In this document: positions 33,665-42,946 of the stretch, in pieces
Numbering within the stretch: the first letter of the stretch is position 1
How the letters are laid out: every line of letters starts with the position of its first letter
Source of the DNA: Lacibacter cauensis
GTDB taxonomy: Bacteria; Bacteroidota; Bacteroidia; Chitinophagales; Chitinophagaceae
NCBI RefSeq assembly: GCF_007830055.1
Contig: NZ_VLLE01000002.1
Span: forward strand, 817,953 to 881,952
Length of the DNA: 64,000 nt
Direction of reading: 5' to 3'
Made by a program: the position numbers and the translations under genes
The notes under the pieces: model-generated
What the model was told of the DNA's origin: nothing
What the model saw: the letters and a program-made list of their open reading frames with translations, nothing else
Database searches by the model: none

Positions 33665-33698
33665 TCCTTCATTTTAACGATTGCCTAAACGATATGCC

Positions 33699-35075
33699 AT
33701 GCAAAAAAGAAATCAATCACGCAGAAAGTTTTTAGAAAACTCATTAAAAGCCTCTGCCCTGCTTGCTATCCCAAGCATTGTTCCTGCAAGTGTATTTGGT
33801 AAAAATGCACCAAGTAACCGGATTAACATTGCAGCAATTGGTACCGGACGTATTTCACGTGGGCACGATATGCCCGGCGTTTGGAAACACGATTATACAC
33901 AGATTATGGCGGTGTGTGATGTGGATCTGAAACGTGCAAACGAAGGCAAACAGTTAGTAAATGAATTTTATTCGAAGCGGGATAACAAATCATTTGATGG
34001 TGTGAAAGTGTACACCGACTTCAGGGAGGTTTTACAAAATAAAGATGTAGATGCAGTACTCATCAGCACACCTGATCATACACATGCGATGCTGGGTGTT
34101 GCAGCAGCACGTGCTGGCAAACATATTTACATGCAAAAGCCTGCTTCGTTAACCATTGCCGAAGGAAGAGTCATCAGCAATGTGGTGCAAAAAAGCGGCG
34201 TAAAATTTCAGATCGGCAGTCAGCAGCGTAGTGCTGAACAATTCCGTTATGGTGCAGAGCTTGTTCGTAACGGACGAATCGGCGAATTGAAAACAGTGTA
34301 TGTTGGTTTGCCCGGCGATCCGCCCGGTGGCAAAAAAGAAGAAATGCCGTTGCCCAAAGATTTTAATTATGATCTGTGGTTGGCATCAACACCCGAAGTG
34401 TATTATACCGAAGATCGTGTGCATCCTCAGGTTGGTTATAACCGTCCGGGTTGGTTGCGTTGCGAACAGTTTGGTGCAGGTATGATCACGGGTTGGGGTG
34501 CCCATCATATCGACAGTGCACATTGGGGCATGGGTATGGAAGCAAGCGGCCCAGTTGAAATATGGACAGATCATGTTGAGTTTGCAACCGGTGGCTTATG
34601 GGATGTACATGGCATTTTTAAAACAGGTGCCAAATATGCAAACGGTGTTACCATGATCGTCAGCAATGAATTTCAGAACGGAATCAAATTTGAAGGAACC
34701 AAAGGCTGGATTTTTGTTTCAAGAGGCGATTACCAGGCAACCTCCTCCGATCCCAACGTTGGAACCGTACAGGCAAAGAAAATTGATGCAAGTGATCCTG
34801 CTGTTCTTACATCAGTGATTGGTAAAAACGAATTTCATTTTACTGTAAGTAACGATCATCATGGCAACTGGCTGGAAGCAATCCGTGATAATAAGAAGAC
34901 TATTGCCCCGGTTGAAGAAGCACATCGTGCATGTTCTGCTTGTTTGTTGCATCACATCTCCATGAAGCTGAACCGCAAATTGTATTGGGATCCTGTAAAG
35001 GAACAATTCAAAAACGATGACGAAGCAAACAGGATGTTATCGAGACCACAACGCAAAGGTTACGAAGTGAAATAA
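33699..35075 (+). CDS. Tat-exported Gfo/Idh/MocA-family oxidoreductase (QKP variant)
   Basis: From the ATG at 33699 the protein has a twin-arginine signal (NQSRRKFLENSLKASALLAI), then a Rossmann domain (INIAAIGTGRISRGHDMPG) and the GFO_IDH_MocA C-terminal domain (GWGAHHIDSAHWGMGME). In the usual E-K-P active-site motif the Glu is replaced: Q146-K147-P. Tat export means it folds with bound NAD(P) before transport, as known for glucose-fructose oxidoreductase. The substrate is unknown; the xylan locus suggests a sugar or sugar derivative in the periplasm. The start at 33681 is possible but adds residues before the signal. Confidence 0.88.
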   Translation: MQKRNQSRRKFLENSLKASALLAIPSIVPASVFGKNAPSNRINIAAIGTGRISRGHDMPGVWKHDYTQIMAVCDVDLKRANEGKQLVNEFYSKRDNKSFDGVKVYTDFREVLQNKDVDAVLISTPDHTHAMLGVAAARAGKHIYMQKPASLTIAEGRVISNVVQKSGVKFQIGSQQRSAEQFRYGAELVRNGRIGELKTVYVGLPGDPPGGKKEEMPLPKDFNYDLWLASTPEVYYTEDRVHPQVGYNRPGWLRCEQFGAGMITGWGAHHIDSAHWGMGMEASGPVEIWTDHVEFATGGLWDVHGIFKTGAKYANGVTMIVSNEFQNGIKFEGTKGWIFVSRGDYQATSSDPNVGTVQAKKIDASDPAVLTSVIGKNEFHFTVSNDHHGNWLEAIRDNKKTIAPVEEAHRACSACLLHHISMKLNRKLYWDPVKEQFKNDDEANRMLSRPQRKGYEVK

Positions 35076-35107
35076 AACAGTCAAAAAACTCAAGCAAACA
35101 ACCGATC

Positions 35108-37045
35108 ATGAAACCGCTGCTTACCGCCTTTGTATTTGTTTTAGTTATTACAACGATCAATACCTCATTTGCACAGGTGAAATTGCCACAGATTGTACGA
35201 GACAGTATGATCCTGCAAAGAGATATGCCTGTAAACATCTGGGGCTGGTGTGCAGTCAATGAAAAAGTAAGTGTAAAGTTCAACGGTAAAACGTATAAAA
35301 CAAAAGGCAATGCCGAAGGCAAATGGAGCATCAAGTTACCTGCAACAAAAGCCGGCGGTCCTTATACCATTGATATTACTGCCAGCAATAAGATCATCAT
35401 TAAAGAAGTGTTGTTTGGAGATGTTTGGTTTTGCAGCGGACAAAGCAATATGGTGCATCAGCTGAATATTCATGATGTAACGTATGCCAAAGAAATCGCT
35501 GAAGCCAATGATCCGCAGATACGCCAGTTCTGGATTCCAACGCTTACCAGTCTGCAAGGCGTTCAAGAGAATTTACCAAGCGGTTTCTGGAAAGCTGCTG
35601 TTGGAGAAGATATTCGTCCCTTCTCTGCTGTTGCCTATTTCTTTGCAAAAAACATTTCGGAGAAGTACAAGATACCTGTTGGTATTATCAACGCCAGTGT
35701 GGGCGGCACGCCTATTGAAGCATGGACGAGTGAAGAAGGATTGAAAGATTTTGCAGCCTTGCAAACGACCATTACAAAAAATAAAGACACAGCTTATCTC
35801 AACAGTTTAAACCGCAGACCAACAAATATGCCCCGCATGGCTCCGCCTGTTGATGCAGGATTGAGCGGAACAATAAAATGGTTTGATGTAAACTATGTTC
35901 CGAAGGGTTGGCGCCCGATCAATATTCCCGGCTATTGGGAAGACCAGGGCATTAAAGATCTGAATGGTGTGGTGTGGTACAGAAAAGAAATAACTATTCC
36001 GGCTTCCATGGTTGGCAAGGCTGCTAAAGTTTTTCTTGGACGCATTGTTGATGCCGATGAATTATACATCAACGGCGTGCGTGTTGGCAACACTACCTAT
36101 CAATATCCGCAGCGCAGGTATGCGATACCGGCCAATGTTTTAAAAGCAGGTAAAAATATGTTTGTTGTTCGTGTTACGAACAATGCAGGCAAAGGTGGAT
36201 TTGTTCCCGATAAACCGTATTGCATTTTCGCTGGCAATGACACCGTTGATCTCAAAGGAACATGGCAGTACAAAGTTGGTCTGGTGAATCGTCCCTTTAC
36301 CGGTGGAGGTTTTGGTGGTGGTGGCATCAATGCACAAAATCAACCAACCGCTTTGTACAATGCAATGGTAGCTCCTGTCATCAATTACAGCATCAAAGGT
36401 TTTTGCTGGTACCAGGGCGAAAGCAATGCAGGTAAACCACAGGAATACGGTGCGTTGCAGACGGCACAAATTCATGACTGGCGCAACAAATGGAAACAAG
36501 GCGAGTTGCCTTTTCTCTATGTGCAATTGCCAGGCTTTATGGATTACAACTACCTCCCTTCCGAAAGTGGATGGGCTATTTTACGTCAGCAGCAATTGAA
36601 TACACTGTCTGTGCCTAACACAGCGATGGCTGTTGCCATTGATCTCGGAGAGTGGAATGATATTCATCCGGATAATAAAAAAGATGTCGGTACCCGTTTG
36701 GCATTAGCTGCACGCAAACTTGCTTACAATGAAAACATCGTGTATTCAGGCCCGCTTTATCGATCTGCAACAATTGATGGAAATAAAATTATTCTTTCGT
36801 TTCAACATACCGGCAGCGGATTGACAACAAATGATGGCGAAGAGCTGAGTGAATTTGCAATTGCAGGATCTGATAAAAAATTTGTGTGGGCCAAAGCAAA
36901 AATAGAAGGCGATAAAATTGTCGTGTGGAGTGATGAAGTAAAAGAACCGATGTATGTGCGTTATGCATGGGCGGACAACCCGGTGAACCCGAATCTGTAT
37001 AACAAAGAAGGACTACCTGCCTCGCCGTTTACAACAGAAAAATAA
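35108..37045 (+). CDS. SASA-family esterase (sialate O-acetylesterase-like), probable xylan acetyl esterase
   Basis: The 645-residue protein has a Sec signal (...INTSFAQ) and an SGNH-type esterase core split by an inserted beta-jelly-roll like that of GH2 enzymes (IPGYWEDQGIKDLNGVVWYR, about 270-375). Block I is S110-G-Q-S-N-M115, and the catalytic Asp/His pair is in NDIHPDNKKDVG near the C-terminal end. It is named for sialate esterases, but relatives in xylan loci remove acetyl groups from hemicellulose; the neighbours favour that. Confidence 0.88.
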   Translation: MKPLLTAFVFVLVITTINTSFAQVKLPQIVRDSMILQRDMPVNIWGWCAVNEKVSVKFNGKTYKTKGNAEGKWSIKLPATKAGGPYTIDITASNKIIIKEVLFGDVWFCSGQSNMVHQLNIHDVTYAKEIAEANDPQIRQFWIPTLTSLQGVQENLPSGFWKAAVGEDIRPFSAVAYFFAKNISEKYKIPVGIINASVGGTPIEAWTSEEGLKDFAALQTTITKNKDTAYLNSLNRRPTNMPRMAPPVDAGLSGTIKWFDVNYVPKGWRPINIPGYWEDQGIKDLNGVVWYRKEITIPASMVGKAAKVFLGRIVDADELYINGVRVGNTTYQYPQRRYAIPANVLKAGKNMFVVRVTNNAGKGGFVPDKPYCIFAGNDTVDLKGTWQYKVGLVNRPFTGGGFGGGGINAQNQPTALYNAMVAPVINYSIKGFCWYQGESNAGKPQEYGALQTAQIHDWRNKWKQGELPFLYVQLPGFMDYNYLPSESGWAILRQQQLNTLSVPNTAMAVAIDLGEWNDIHPDNKKDVGTRLALAARKLAYNENIVYSGPLYRSATIDGNKIILSFQHTGSGLTTNDGEELSEFAIAGSDKKFVWAKAKIEGDKIVVWSDEVKEPMYVRYAWADNPVNPNLYNKEGLPASPFTTEK

Positions 37046-37053
37046 ATCATTAC

Positions 37054-38607
37054 ATGAAACTGAAACAAGCTGGGTTGCTTTTTATCGTATTTGTTGTTTT
37101 CAATAGTATCACTTTTGCACAGGTTTCTGTGATTGACAGCAGCAAATATCCAAAGCTCACAGTGTTTACTGTGCAGCAGGATCAGGCGAATATGATGCAA
37201 CAGTTGGGCATAAAAAAATTACGTCCCGGTAAAAGTGGTAACGATAAAGATCCCAATCATGCAAACTATGATGAAGCGTTGGCGAATCCATGTCCTTTGT
37301 TGCCCGATGCACTTACGTTAAATAACGGCAAGAAAGTTACTACTGCTGATGGTTGGTGGAAACAACGCCGTCCCGAATTGATCGAAGAATTTGAACGGGA
37401 AGTGTATGGCCGCATTCCAAACAATGTTCCGAAGGTAACGTGGACGGTGAAGATCACTGACCGAGAAGTAGTGAACCGTATTCCGGTGATTGCAAAAGAA
37501 ATTATTGGTCATGTAGATAACAGTGCCTACCCGTTGATCAATGTTGATATCAAAATGGTATTGGTGGTTCCGGCAAATGTGAAAGGGCCTGTTCCTGTGC
37601 TCATAATGTTTGGCCGCCCGGTATTACCTGCACCTGCACAACCATCGCCGGAAGATCTGGAGAAGATCAATAAATCATTCAAAGAAATGATGATCAGGAA
37701 TGATCCTGCGATAAAAGAAATTTTCGAAAGGTATCCGGCTTATCAACCCATCACCCGTCTCCCCGCCCCTAACTTTTTTGCGCCTCCAAAAAGCGATGAA
37801 GAATTAACGCCGCAGGAAAGATTATTAGCTGCAGGTTGGGGTTGTCTCACCATCGATCCTGCAAGCATACAACCCGACAATGGTGCAGGATTAACAAGAG
37901 GTATCATCGGCTTAACAAATATGGGTCAACCACGCAAGCCCGATCAATGGGGTGTATTGCGTGCATGGGGTTGGGGTGCCAGTCGTGCATTGGATTATTT
38001 AGAAACAGAACCACTCGTCAATGCAAAACAAGTGGGCATTGAAGGTGTATCACGTTATGGCAAAGCGGCATTGGTAACAATGGCATTTGATCAACGTTTT
38101 GCTGTTGGATTGATTGGTTCATCAGGTAAAGGTGGTGTTACGTTACATCGAAGAGTGTTTGGTGAAACAGTCGAAAATTTAACTGGTGGTGGTTATCACT
38201 GGATGGCTGGTAACTATTTAAAATATGGTGCTGAAGAATCTTCGTTCGGCAGAAAAACAGGTTGCGACCTTCCGGTTGATTCGCATGAGATGTTAGCGTT
38301 ATGTGCACCACGTGCTGTATTTGTGAGTTATGGTATTCCGGAGAAAGGTGATGCCAACTGGCTCGATCAGAAAGGAAGTTACCAGGCAACGATTGCAGCA
38401 GGAACTGTTTTCAAATTACTCGGCGCAAAAGATCTGGGTGTGAGCAATGATTATAGGAATGAAAAAATGCCACCCATGTTAACTGATATGGCGGATGGAC
38501 AGTTAGCGTGGCGCCAACATGATGGCGGCCACACCGACGCACCGAATTTTAAATTCTTTATTCCGTGGGCAAGTAAATGGTTGAACTACGAAAAGAAACT
38601 ACCTTGA
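37054..38607 (+). CDS. Glucuronoyl esterase, CE15
   Basis: CE15 enzymes hydrolyse ester bonds between 4-O-methyl-glucuronic acid of xylan and lignin alcohols. The 517-residue protein has a signal peptide (...SITFAQ) and an alpha/beta-hydrolase fold. The CE15 nucleophile motif is GVS333RYGK, GSSGKGGVTLHRR follows, and the catalytic H493 is in QHDGGHTDAPNF. An N-terminal extension of about 80 residues precedes the fold. It lies eight bp after the SASA esterase gene, so coexpression is near certain. Confidence 0.9.
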   Translation: MKLKQAGLLFIVFVVFNSITFAQVSVIDSSKYPKLTVFTVQQDQANMMQQLGIKKLRPGKSGNDKDPNHANYDEALANPCPLLPDALTLNNGKKVTTADGWWKQRRPELIEEFEREVYGRIPNNVPKVTWTVKITDREVVNRIPVIAKEIIGHVDNSAYPLINVDIKMVLVVPANVKGPVPVLIMFGRPVLPAPAQPSPEDLEKINKSFKEMMIRNDPAIKEIFERYPAYQPITRLPAPNFFAPPKSDEELTPQERLLAAGWGCLTIDPASIQPDNGAGLTRGIIGLTNMGQPRKPDQWGVLRAWGWGASRALDYLETEPLVNAKQVGIEGVSRYGKAALVTMAFDQRFAVGLIGSSGKGGVTLHRRVFGETVENLTGGGYHWMAGNYLKYGAEESSFGRKTGCDLPVDSHEMLALCAPRAVFVSYGIPEKGDANWLDQKGSYQATIAAGTVFKLLGAKDLGVSNDYRNEKMPPMLTDMADGQLAWRQHDGGHTDAPNFKFFIPWASKWLNYEKKLP

Positions 38608-38611
38608 TCGT

Positions 38612-39415
38612 ATGAAGAAATTACTTTTTGTTGCTTGCTTTATTTGCAGCTTCTTTCATCCTGTTCAGGCACAAAACAAGCTGGCCTGGAAAGGAAAGAA
38701 ATGTGCAGTTGTATTAACGTACGACGATGCAATTGATCAGCATCTGGATAATGCTGCTCCCCTGCTCGATTCGCTTGGATTGAAAGCCACCTTTTATGTA
38801 ACTGCATTTTCTCAATCGGTACAAAAACGTTTAACCGATTGGAAAAAACTTCCATTGAAAGGTCATGAGCTGGGCAACCATACCTTGTTTCATCCCTGTG
38901 TGGGTAAAACGCCCGGCCGTGAGTGGGTAAGCAATGAAAACGATTTGAACAACTATACTGTCCAGCGCATGGAGAATGAAATGCGGATGACGAATTTGTT
39001 TCTGCAATCGCTTGATGGTAAAACAAAACGCACTTTTGCCTTTACCTGTGGTGATATGAAAGTTGCTGATTCTGCATTCATGAATGGTATGAAAAAAGAT
39101 TTCGTGGCGGCCAGGGCTGTGCGCAATGAAATGCATCAGATAGCAGCAATTGATTTGTACAACGTGGACTGTTACATGGTCAATAACAACAGCTTTGAAG
39201 AAATGAAGTCGTGGGTTGATAAAGCCACCCAGACGAATTCGTTACTGGTTATTTTATTTCACGGTGTGGGCGGAGGTAACAGCTTAAATGTTACAATCGA
39301 AAACCATCGAAAAATTCTGCGTTATATTAAACAGAAGGAAAAAGAAATTTATGTGGCTCCGATGTTGAATGTAGCAGAACATATCAGCCAATGGCAAAAA
39401 GCAAATCATCAGTAA
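38612..39415 (+). CDS. Secreted polysaccharide deacetylase (NodB-like)
   Basis: The 267-residue protein has a signal peptide (MKKLLFVACFICSFFHPVQAQ) and a NodB homology domain. The metal/catalytic Asp pair is in VVLTYDDAIDQHLDN and the zinc histidines in LGNHTLFHPC. It fits CE4-type de-N- or de-O-acetylases. In a xylan cluster an acetylxylan role is plausible, but the substrate is not proven by the sequence. It starts four bp after the CE15 stop. Confidence 0.85.
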   Translation: MKKLLFVACFICSFFHPVQAQNKLAWKGKKCAVVLTYDDAIDQHLDNAAPLLDSLGLKATFYVTAFSQSVQKRLTDWKKLPLKGHELGNHTLFHPCVGKTPGREWVSNENDLNNYTVQRMENEMRMTNLFLQSLDGKTKRTFAFTCGDMKVADSAFMNGMKKDFVAARAVRNEMHQIAAIDLYNVDCYMVNNNSFEEMKSWVDKATQTNSLLVILFHGVGGGNSLNVTIENHRKILRYIKQKEKEIYVAPMLNVAEHISQWQKANHQ

Positions 39416-39458
39416 ACAGTTGAAGCAATGCACATCAATCACCATAAAATCAATTCGT

Positions 39459-40586
39459 ATGCGTCCACAACATTCACGAAGAAGTTTTTTACAGCAGATC
39501 GGACTGGCAGGCTTAAGTCTCCCTCTCTTATCTGCAGATAATTTTGGTAACGAACAATCTTTAAAACAAAACATCTTGCAACAGAAAAAAGAAGGTAAAC
39601 TCGGTATTGCATTAGTAGGTCTTGGTGGTTATGCAAGCGGACAGTTAGCGCCGGCTTTGCAGCAAACAGAACATTGTTACCTCGCCGGTATTGTTACAGG
39701 AACGCCTTCAAAAATTCCTGTGTGGAAGGAGAAGTACAATATTCCGGATAAGAATATTTACAGTTACGACAATTTCGATTCCATTAAAGACAACCCGGAT
39801 ATCGATATCATCTACGTGGTACTGCCTAACAGTATGCATGCAGAATATACCATCCGTGGATTTACTGCCGGTAAACATGTGATCTGTGAAAAACCAATGG
39901 CGCTCACGGTTGCTGATTGTGATAAAATGATTGCTGCTGCAAAGAAAGCAGGTAAACAATTATCCATCGGTTATCGCTTAAACTTTGAGCCATTCAATTT
40001 AGAAATGGCACGACTGGGTACAAACAAAGTATATGGCGATATAAAAAAGTTAACGGCAGGCTTTGGCTTTTTAATAGGCGATCCAACACAATGGCGGTTG
40101 AAAAAAGACCTGGCCGGTGGCGGGCCTATGCAGGATCTTGGAATTTATTGTGTGCAGGGAATTTGTTACACAAGTGGAATGGTTCCGGTTGCTGTTACAG
40201 CACAGGAAGGTCCCAAAACTATTCCCGACAAATTCACTGAAGTGGAACAGTCGTTGAAATGGCAGTTTGAAATGCCGAATGGTTTAATTGCAGAAGGCGA
40301 AGCAAGCTATGGAAGTCCGATGAACTTTTTACGAGCAGAAGCAGAAAAAGGAACGTTCGAACTGTCACCTGCCTACAACTATGGACGATTGAGAGGGAAA
40401 TCACCGGAAGGTGAAATGAAATTTGAGAACATCAATCAGCAGGCGAAACAAATGGATGGCATTGCTTTATCGATGAAGAATAATCAACCATCGATTGTAC
40501 CTGGCGAAATGGGCAGAAGAGATGTGAAACTCATCACTGCTGTGTATGAAGCAATGGCGTCAGGAAAGAAAGTGAAAATTAAATAA
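39459..40586 (+). CDS. Tat-exported glucose-fructose-oxidoreductase-like protein (Gfo/Idh/MocA)
   Basis: From the ATG at 39459 the 375-residue protein has a Tat signal (HSRRSFLQQIGLAGLSLPLL), a Rossmann domain (LGIALVGLGGYASGQ), the E-K145-P motif, and IGYRLNFEPFN, then QWRLKKDLAGGGPMQDLGIY with D226 and Y230. This C-terminal stretch closely resembles periplasmic glucose-fructose oxidoreductase of Zymomonas as I remember it, including the catalytic Lys and Tyr. It may oxidise an aldose to its lactone in the periplasm using tightly bound cofactor. Substrate uncertain. The start at 39420 was rejected because it would lengthen the region before the Tat motif. Confidence 0.87.
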   Translation: MRPQHSRRSFLQQIGLAGLSLPLLSADNFGNEQSLKQNILQQKKEGKLGIALVGLGGYASGQLAPALQQTEHCYLAGIVTGTPSKIPVWKEKYNIPDKNIYSYDNFDSIKDNPDIDIIYVVLPNSMHAEYTIRGFTAGKHVICEKPMALTVADCDKMIAAAKKAGKQLSIGYRLNFEPFNLEMARLGTNKVYGDIKKLTAGFGFLIGDPTQWRLKKDLAGGGPMQDLGIYCVQGICYTSGMVPVAVTAQEGPKTIPDKFTEVEQSLKWQFEMPNGLIAEGEASYGSPMNFLRAEAEKGTFELSPAYNYGRLRGKSPEGEMKFENINQQAKQMDGIALSMKNNQPSIVPGEMGRRDVKLITAVYEAMASGKKVKIK

Positions 40587-40605
40587 GCTTACGCTGTATC
40601 CATCT

Positions 40606-40648
40606 TAAAAAAAATCCTGCAGCATTGTAATTGCTGCAGGATTTTTTA
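40606..40648. terminator. Strong bidirectional intrinsic terminator
   Basis: AATCCTGCAGCA (40613-40624) pairs perfectly with TGCTGCAGGATT (40632-40643) around a seven-base loop, with an A-run before and a T-run after. It lies between two converging operons and ends both. Confidence 0.92.
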
Positions 40649-40670
40649 TGCTTCGAATATATATTAACCG

Positions 40671-41951
40671 CTATTCAAAGAACGGCACACCAGCCACTGC
40701 ATATTTTTTCATGGCCGTTTCGTTAATATCCACTCCTATTCCCGGTTTTTCCGATAACGTGATGTAACTGTCTTTCACCCATTCTCCTTCATACGTTACA
40801 ATTTCTTTGAACATGGGATTGGTATGGAAATACGATTGCCATTCCAGTATTAAAAAGTTAGGAACAGATGCACACACATGTGCCGATGCCATTGCCCCAA
40901 GAAACGATGCCACCATGTGCGGAGCAAACGGTGTATAATATAAATTGGCAAGGTTGGCAATACGTTGTCCTTCACCAAGTCCACCGGCTTTTTGCAAATC
41001 GGGCATGACAATATCAACCGCACCAATCTCAAGCATGCGTCTAAAACCATAAGCTAAGTAATGATTCTCTCCTGCACAAATAGGCGTACTGGTACTTTCG
41101 GTAATCAACTTATATGCTTCCACATTTTCTGCCGGGATCGGTTCTTCCAACCACATTAGATTCAGCGGCTCCAATCGTTTTGCTACTGCCTTTGCAGTAA
41201 CAGCATCGTAACGGCCATGCATATCTACACAAATATCAATATTAGGTCCAACAGCTTCTCGTGCTGCTGACATCTGATCGTACATACGTTGCAGCTCCAT
41301 GGGGCTTGCCGTCCAGTTATACGCATCATACTTGTTCGGATCATTGGCTTGATCCAGATCAAACTTAATAGCATTGAAGCCCATCTTTTTTGCATTCAAG
41401 GCTGCTTCAGCAAAATCTTTGGGTGTGGGTAAGTTGCGTTGATACAAAGCAGTATCGCAATACACCCGTATTTTATCACGGAATTTTCCACCAAGCAATT
41501 GATACACGGGAACATTCAATGCCTTGCCTGCAAGATCCCACAAGGCTGTTTCAATAGCTGATAAAACAGCAATGTACATACCTCCTTGCGCTCCCTGGAA
41601 AAAACCACCTTTGCGGATATCTTCAAACAAACGATGCACATTCAACGGACTTTTGCCTTTTAACCGTTGTCCGAAATTCTTTACCAGATGATAGGTGCCG
41701 GGAACAGCATCTACACCTTCACCTACGCCATAGATATCCTGGTTGGTATAAATTTTCACAAACAGACTACCACGGATATAACCACACTTGATATCTGTAA
41801 TTTTTAGATCGGAAGGTGCAGAAGACTTTGGGGTACGATCAACTGCATCTTTGTAACCCTCTCCAAAAGCTTGCAAAGAAGCAAGCGGCATCAATGCCGA
41901 TGCGATTGCAGCTTTTGATAAAAATGATCGGCGTGAATTATTTTTTTGCAT
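40671..41951 (-). CDS. Tat-exported enolase-superfamily (mandelate racemase/muconate lactonising) sugar-acid dehydratase-like protein
   Basis: From the ATG at 41951 (MQKNNSRRSFLSKAA) the 426-residue protein carries a clear Tat signal. The MR/MLE fold follows with metal ligands D243 (VDMHG), E269/E270 (WLEEP) and E295 (AGENHY), and H345 (FAPHMV) as likely catalytic base. The set resembles D-galactonate, mannonate or other acid-sugar dehydratases. Export of an enolase-superfamily enzyme is unusual. It ends the AraC operon and follows the RraA-like gene by 45 bp, suggesting a linked function on a sugar acid in the periplasm. Confidence 0.88.
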   Translation of the reverse strand: MQKNNSRRSFLSKAAIASALMPLASLQAFGEGYKDAVDRTPKSSAPSDLKITDIKCGYIRGSLFVKIYTNQDIYGVGEGVDAVPGTYHLVKNFGQRLKGKSPLNVHRLFEDIRKGGFFQGAQGGMYIAVLSAIETALWDLAGKALNVPVYQLLGGKFRDKIRVYCDTALYQRNLPTPKDFAEAALNAKKMGFNAIKFDLDQANDPNKYDAYNWTASPMELQRMYDQMSAAREAVGPNIDICVDMHGRYDAVTAKAVAKRLEPLNLMWLEEPIPAENVEAYKLITESTSTPICAGENHYLAYGFRRMLEIGAVDIVMPDLQKAGGLGEGQRIANLANLYYTPFAPHMVASFLGAMASAHVCASVPNFLILEWQSYFHTNPMFKEIVTYEGEWVKDSYITLSEKPGIGVDINETAMKKYAVAGVPFFE

Positions 41952-41996
41952 GTACAATATTTTTTAGTGATGATTGAATCGATTGTTGAAGAACTA

Positions 41997-42941
41997 TTAC
42001 CAGGTCCTGTCTTTCAAATACTGCTGAATAAATTCTTTTGGCACCGGCAGTTCGCTGATATGGTCGTTCAGCCATTTTGAAAAATCACGCTCAATCTCAT
42101 CACTCCATCTTGCATCAATTTGCCCGGCAGTATATTTTCCTTCACGCAAACGCTGATGACCAAACATATCTCTTAACCGAACGATCTCCGATGTTGTCAC
42201 CACACGTTCTGCAAGATGCGGCGGAATAAATACCACCACACCAAGCTTACCCAAAACCAAATCGCCGGGCATGACGGTTACTGTACGTATGCGTGTGGGC
42301 TGATTGATACCAACAATCATTGTTGTAAGATCACCGGGTGGATTATGAAACGACGGATCGTAGCTGGTATAAAAAGAAGTAAAGCCCGGAATATCTTTCA
42401 ATCCTTCCACATCACGCAAAGCACCATCGTACACAATGCCGTTGCCTGTTTTTGCGTAAATGGCATTACCAACATTATCACCAATGGTTGGCCCGTTTCT
42501 GGTAGCACCAAACTGATCGGCTACATACACATCCCCTTTTACAAGTATATCAACAGGCCATGTGTTTTGTCCACGCTTGCCTTGCTTTTTCCCAAGCGAA
42601 TCAATGGCTTTCCACACATCCGGACGACCGGGCATAAACGTTGCTGTAACAGCACGGCCCACCAACACACTGTCAGGATGTATCAATTGCCAACCATACG
42701 CAATCTGGTAAGCATAGCCCGCATTTTTCATAACAGCCCATGCTTCTTCCACACTTACATTCTTCATTCGTTGAATGATCTGGTCAGATACTTTAGGTCG
42801 TCCATCAGGAAAACGTTCGCCTGTCCATAATGGTGTTAACGCAATCAGTTGTTCTTTACTGATCTGCACTTCCTGTGCTTTTACAGTGTTGAGTAATACT
42901 GTAGCAAGCAGTACAAGCAGTATGTTTTTACTTTTCAACAT
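41997..42941 (-). CDS. Secreted RraA-like (class II pyruvate aldolase-related) protein
   Basis: The 314-residue protein has a Sec signal (MLKSKNILLVLLATVLLNTVKAQ) and an RraA/HMG-aldolase-like domain: GRAVTATFMPGRPDVW, DQFGATRNGPTIGDNVGNAI, GIVYDGALRDVEG. The G-x-x-x-G-D-N region and R-D match the divalent metal and pyruvate-binding sites of 4-hydroxy-4-methyl-2-oxoglutarate aldolases. RraA homologues are usually cytoplasmic and about 160-230 residues; this one is longer and exported. With the adjacent exported dehydratase it could cleave a 2-keto-3-deoxy sugar acid, by inference only. Confidence 0.85.
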   Translation of the reverse strand: MLKSKNILLVLLATVLLNTVKAQEVQISKEQLIALTPLWTGERFPDGRPKVSDQIIQRMKNVSVEEAWAVMKNAGYAYQIAYGWQLIHPDSVLVGRAVTATFMPGRPDVWKAIDSLGKKQGKRGQNTWPVDILVKGDVYVADQFGATRNGPTIGDNVGNAIYAKTGNGIVYDGALRDVEGLKDIPGFTSFYTSYDPSFHNPPGDLTTMIVGINQPTRIRTVTVMPGDLVLGKLGVVVFIPPHLAERVVTTSEIVRLRDMFGHQRLREGKYTAGQIDARWSDEIERDFSKWLNDHISELPVPKEFIQQYLKDRTW

Positions 42942-42946
42942 GGCAG

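Noticed and set aside
33681-33698. Upstream start of the first Gfo/Idh/MocA gene
   Set aside because: It adds six residues before the Tat signal without family support; the ATG at 33699 gives a standard signal.
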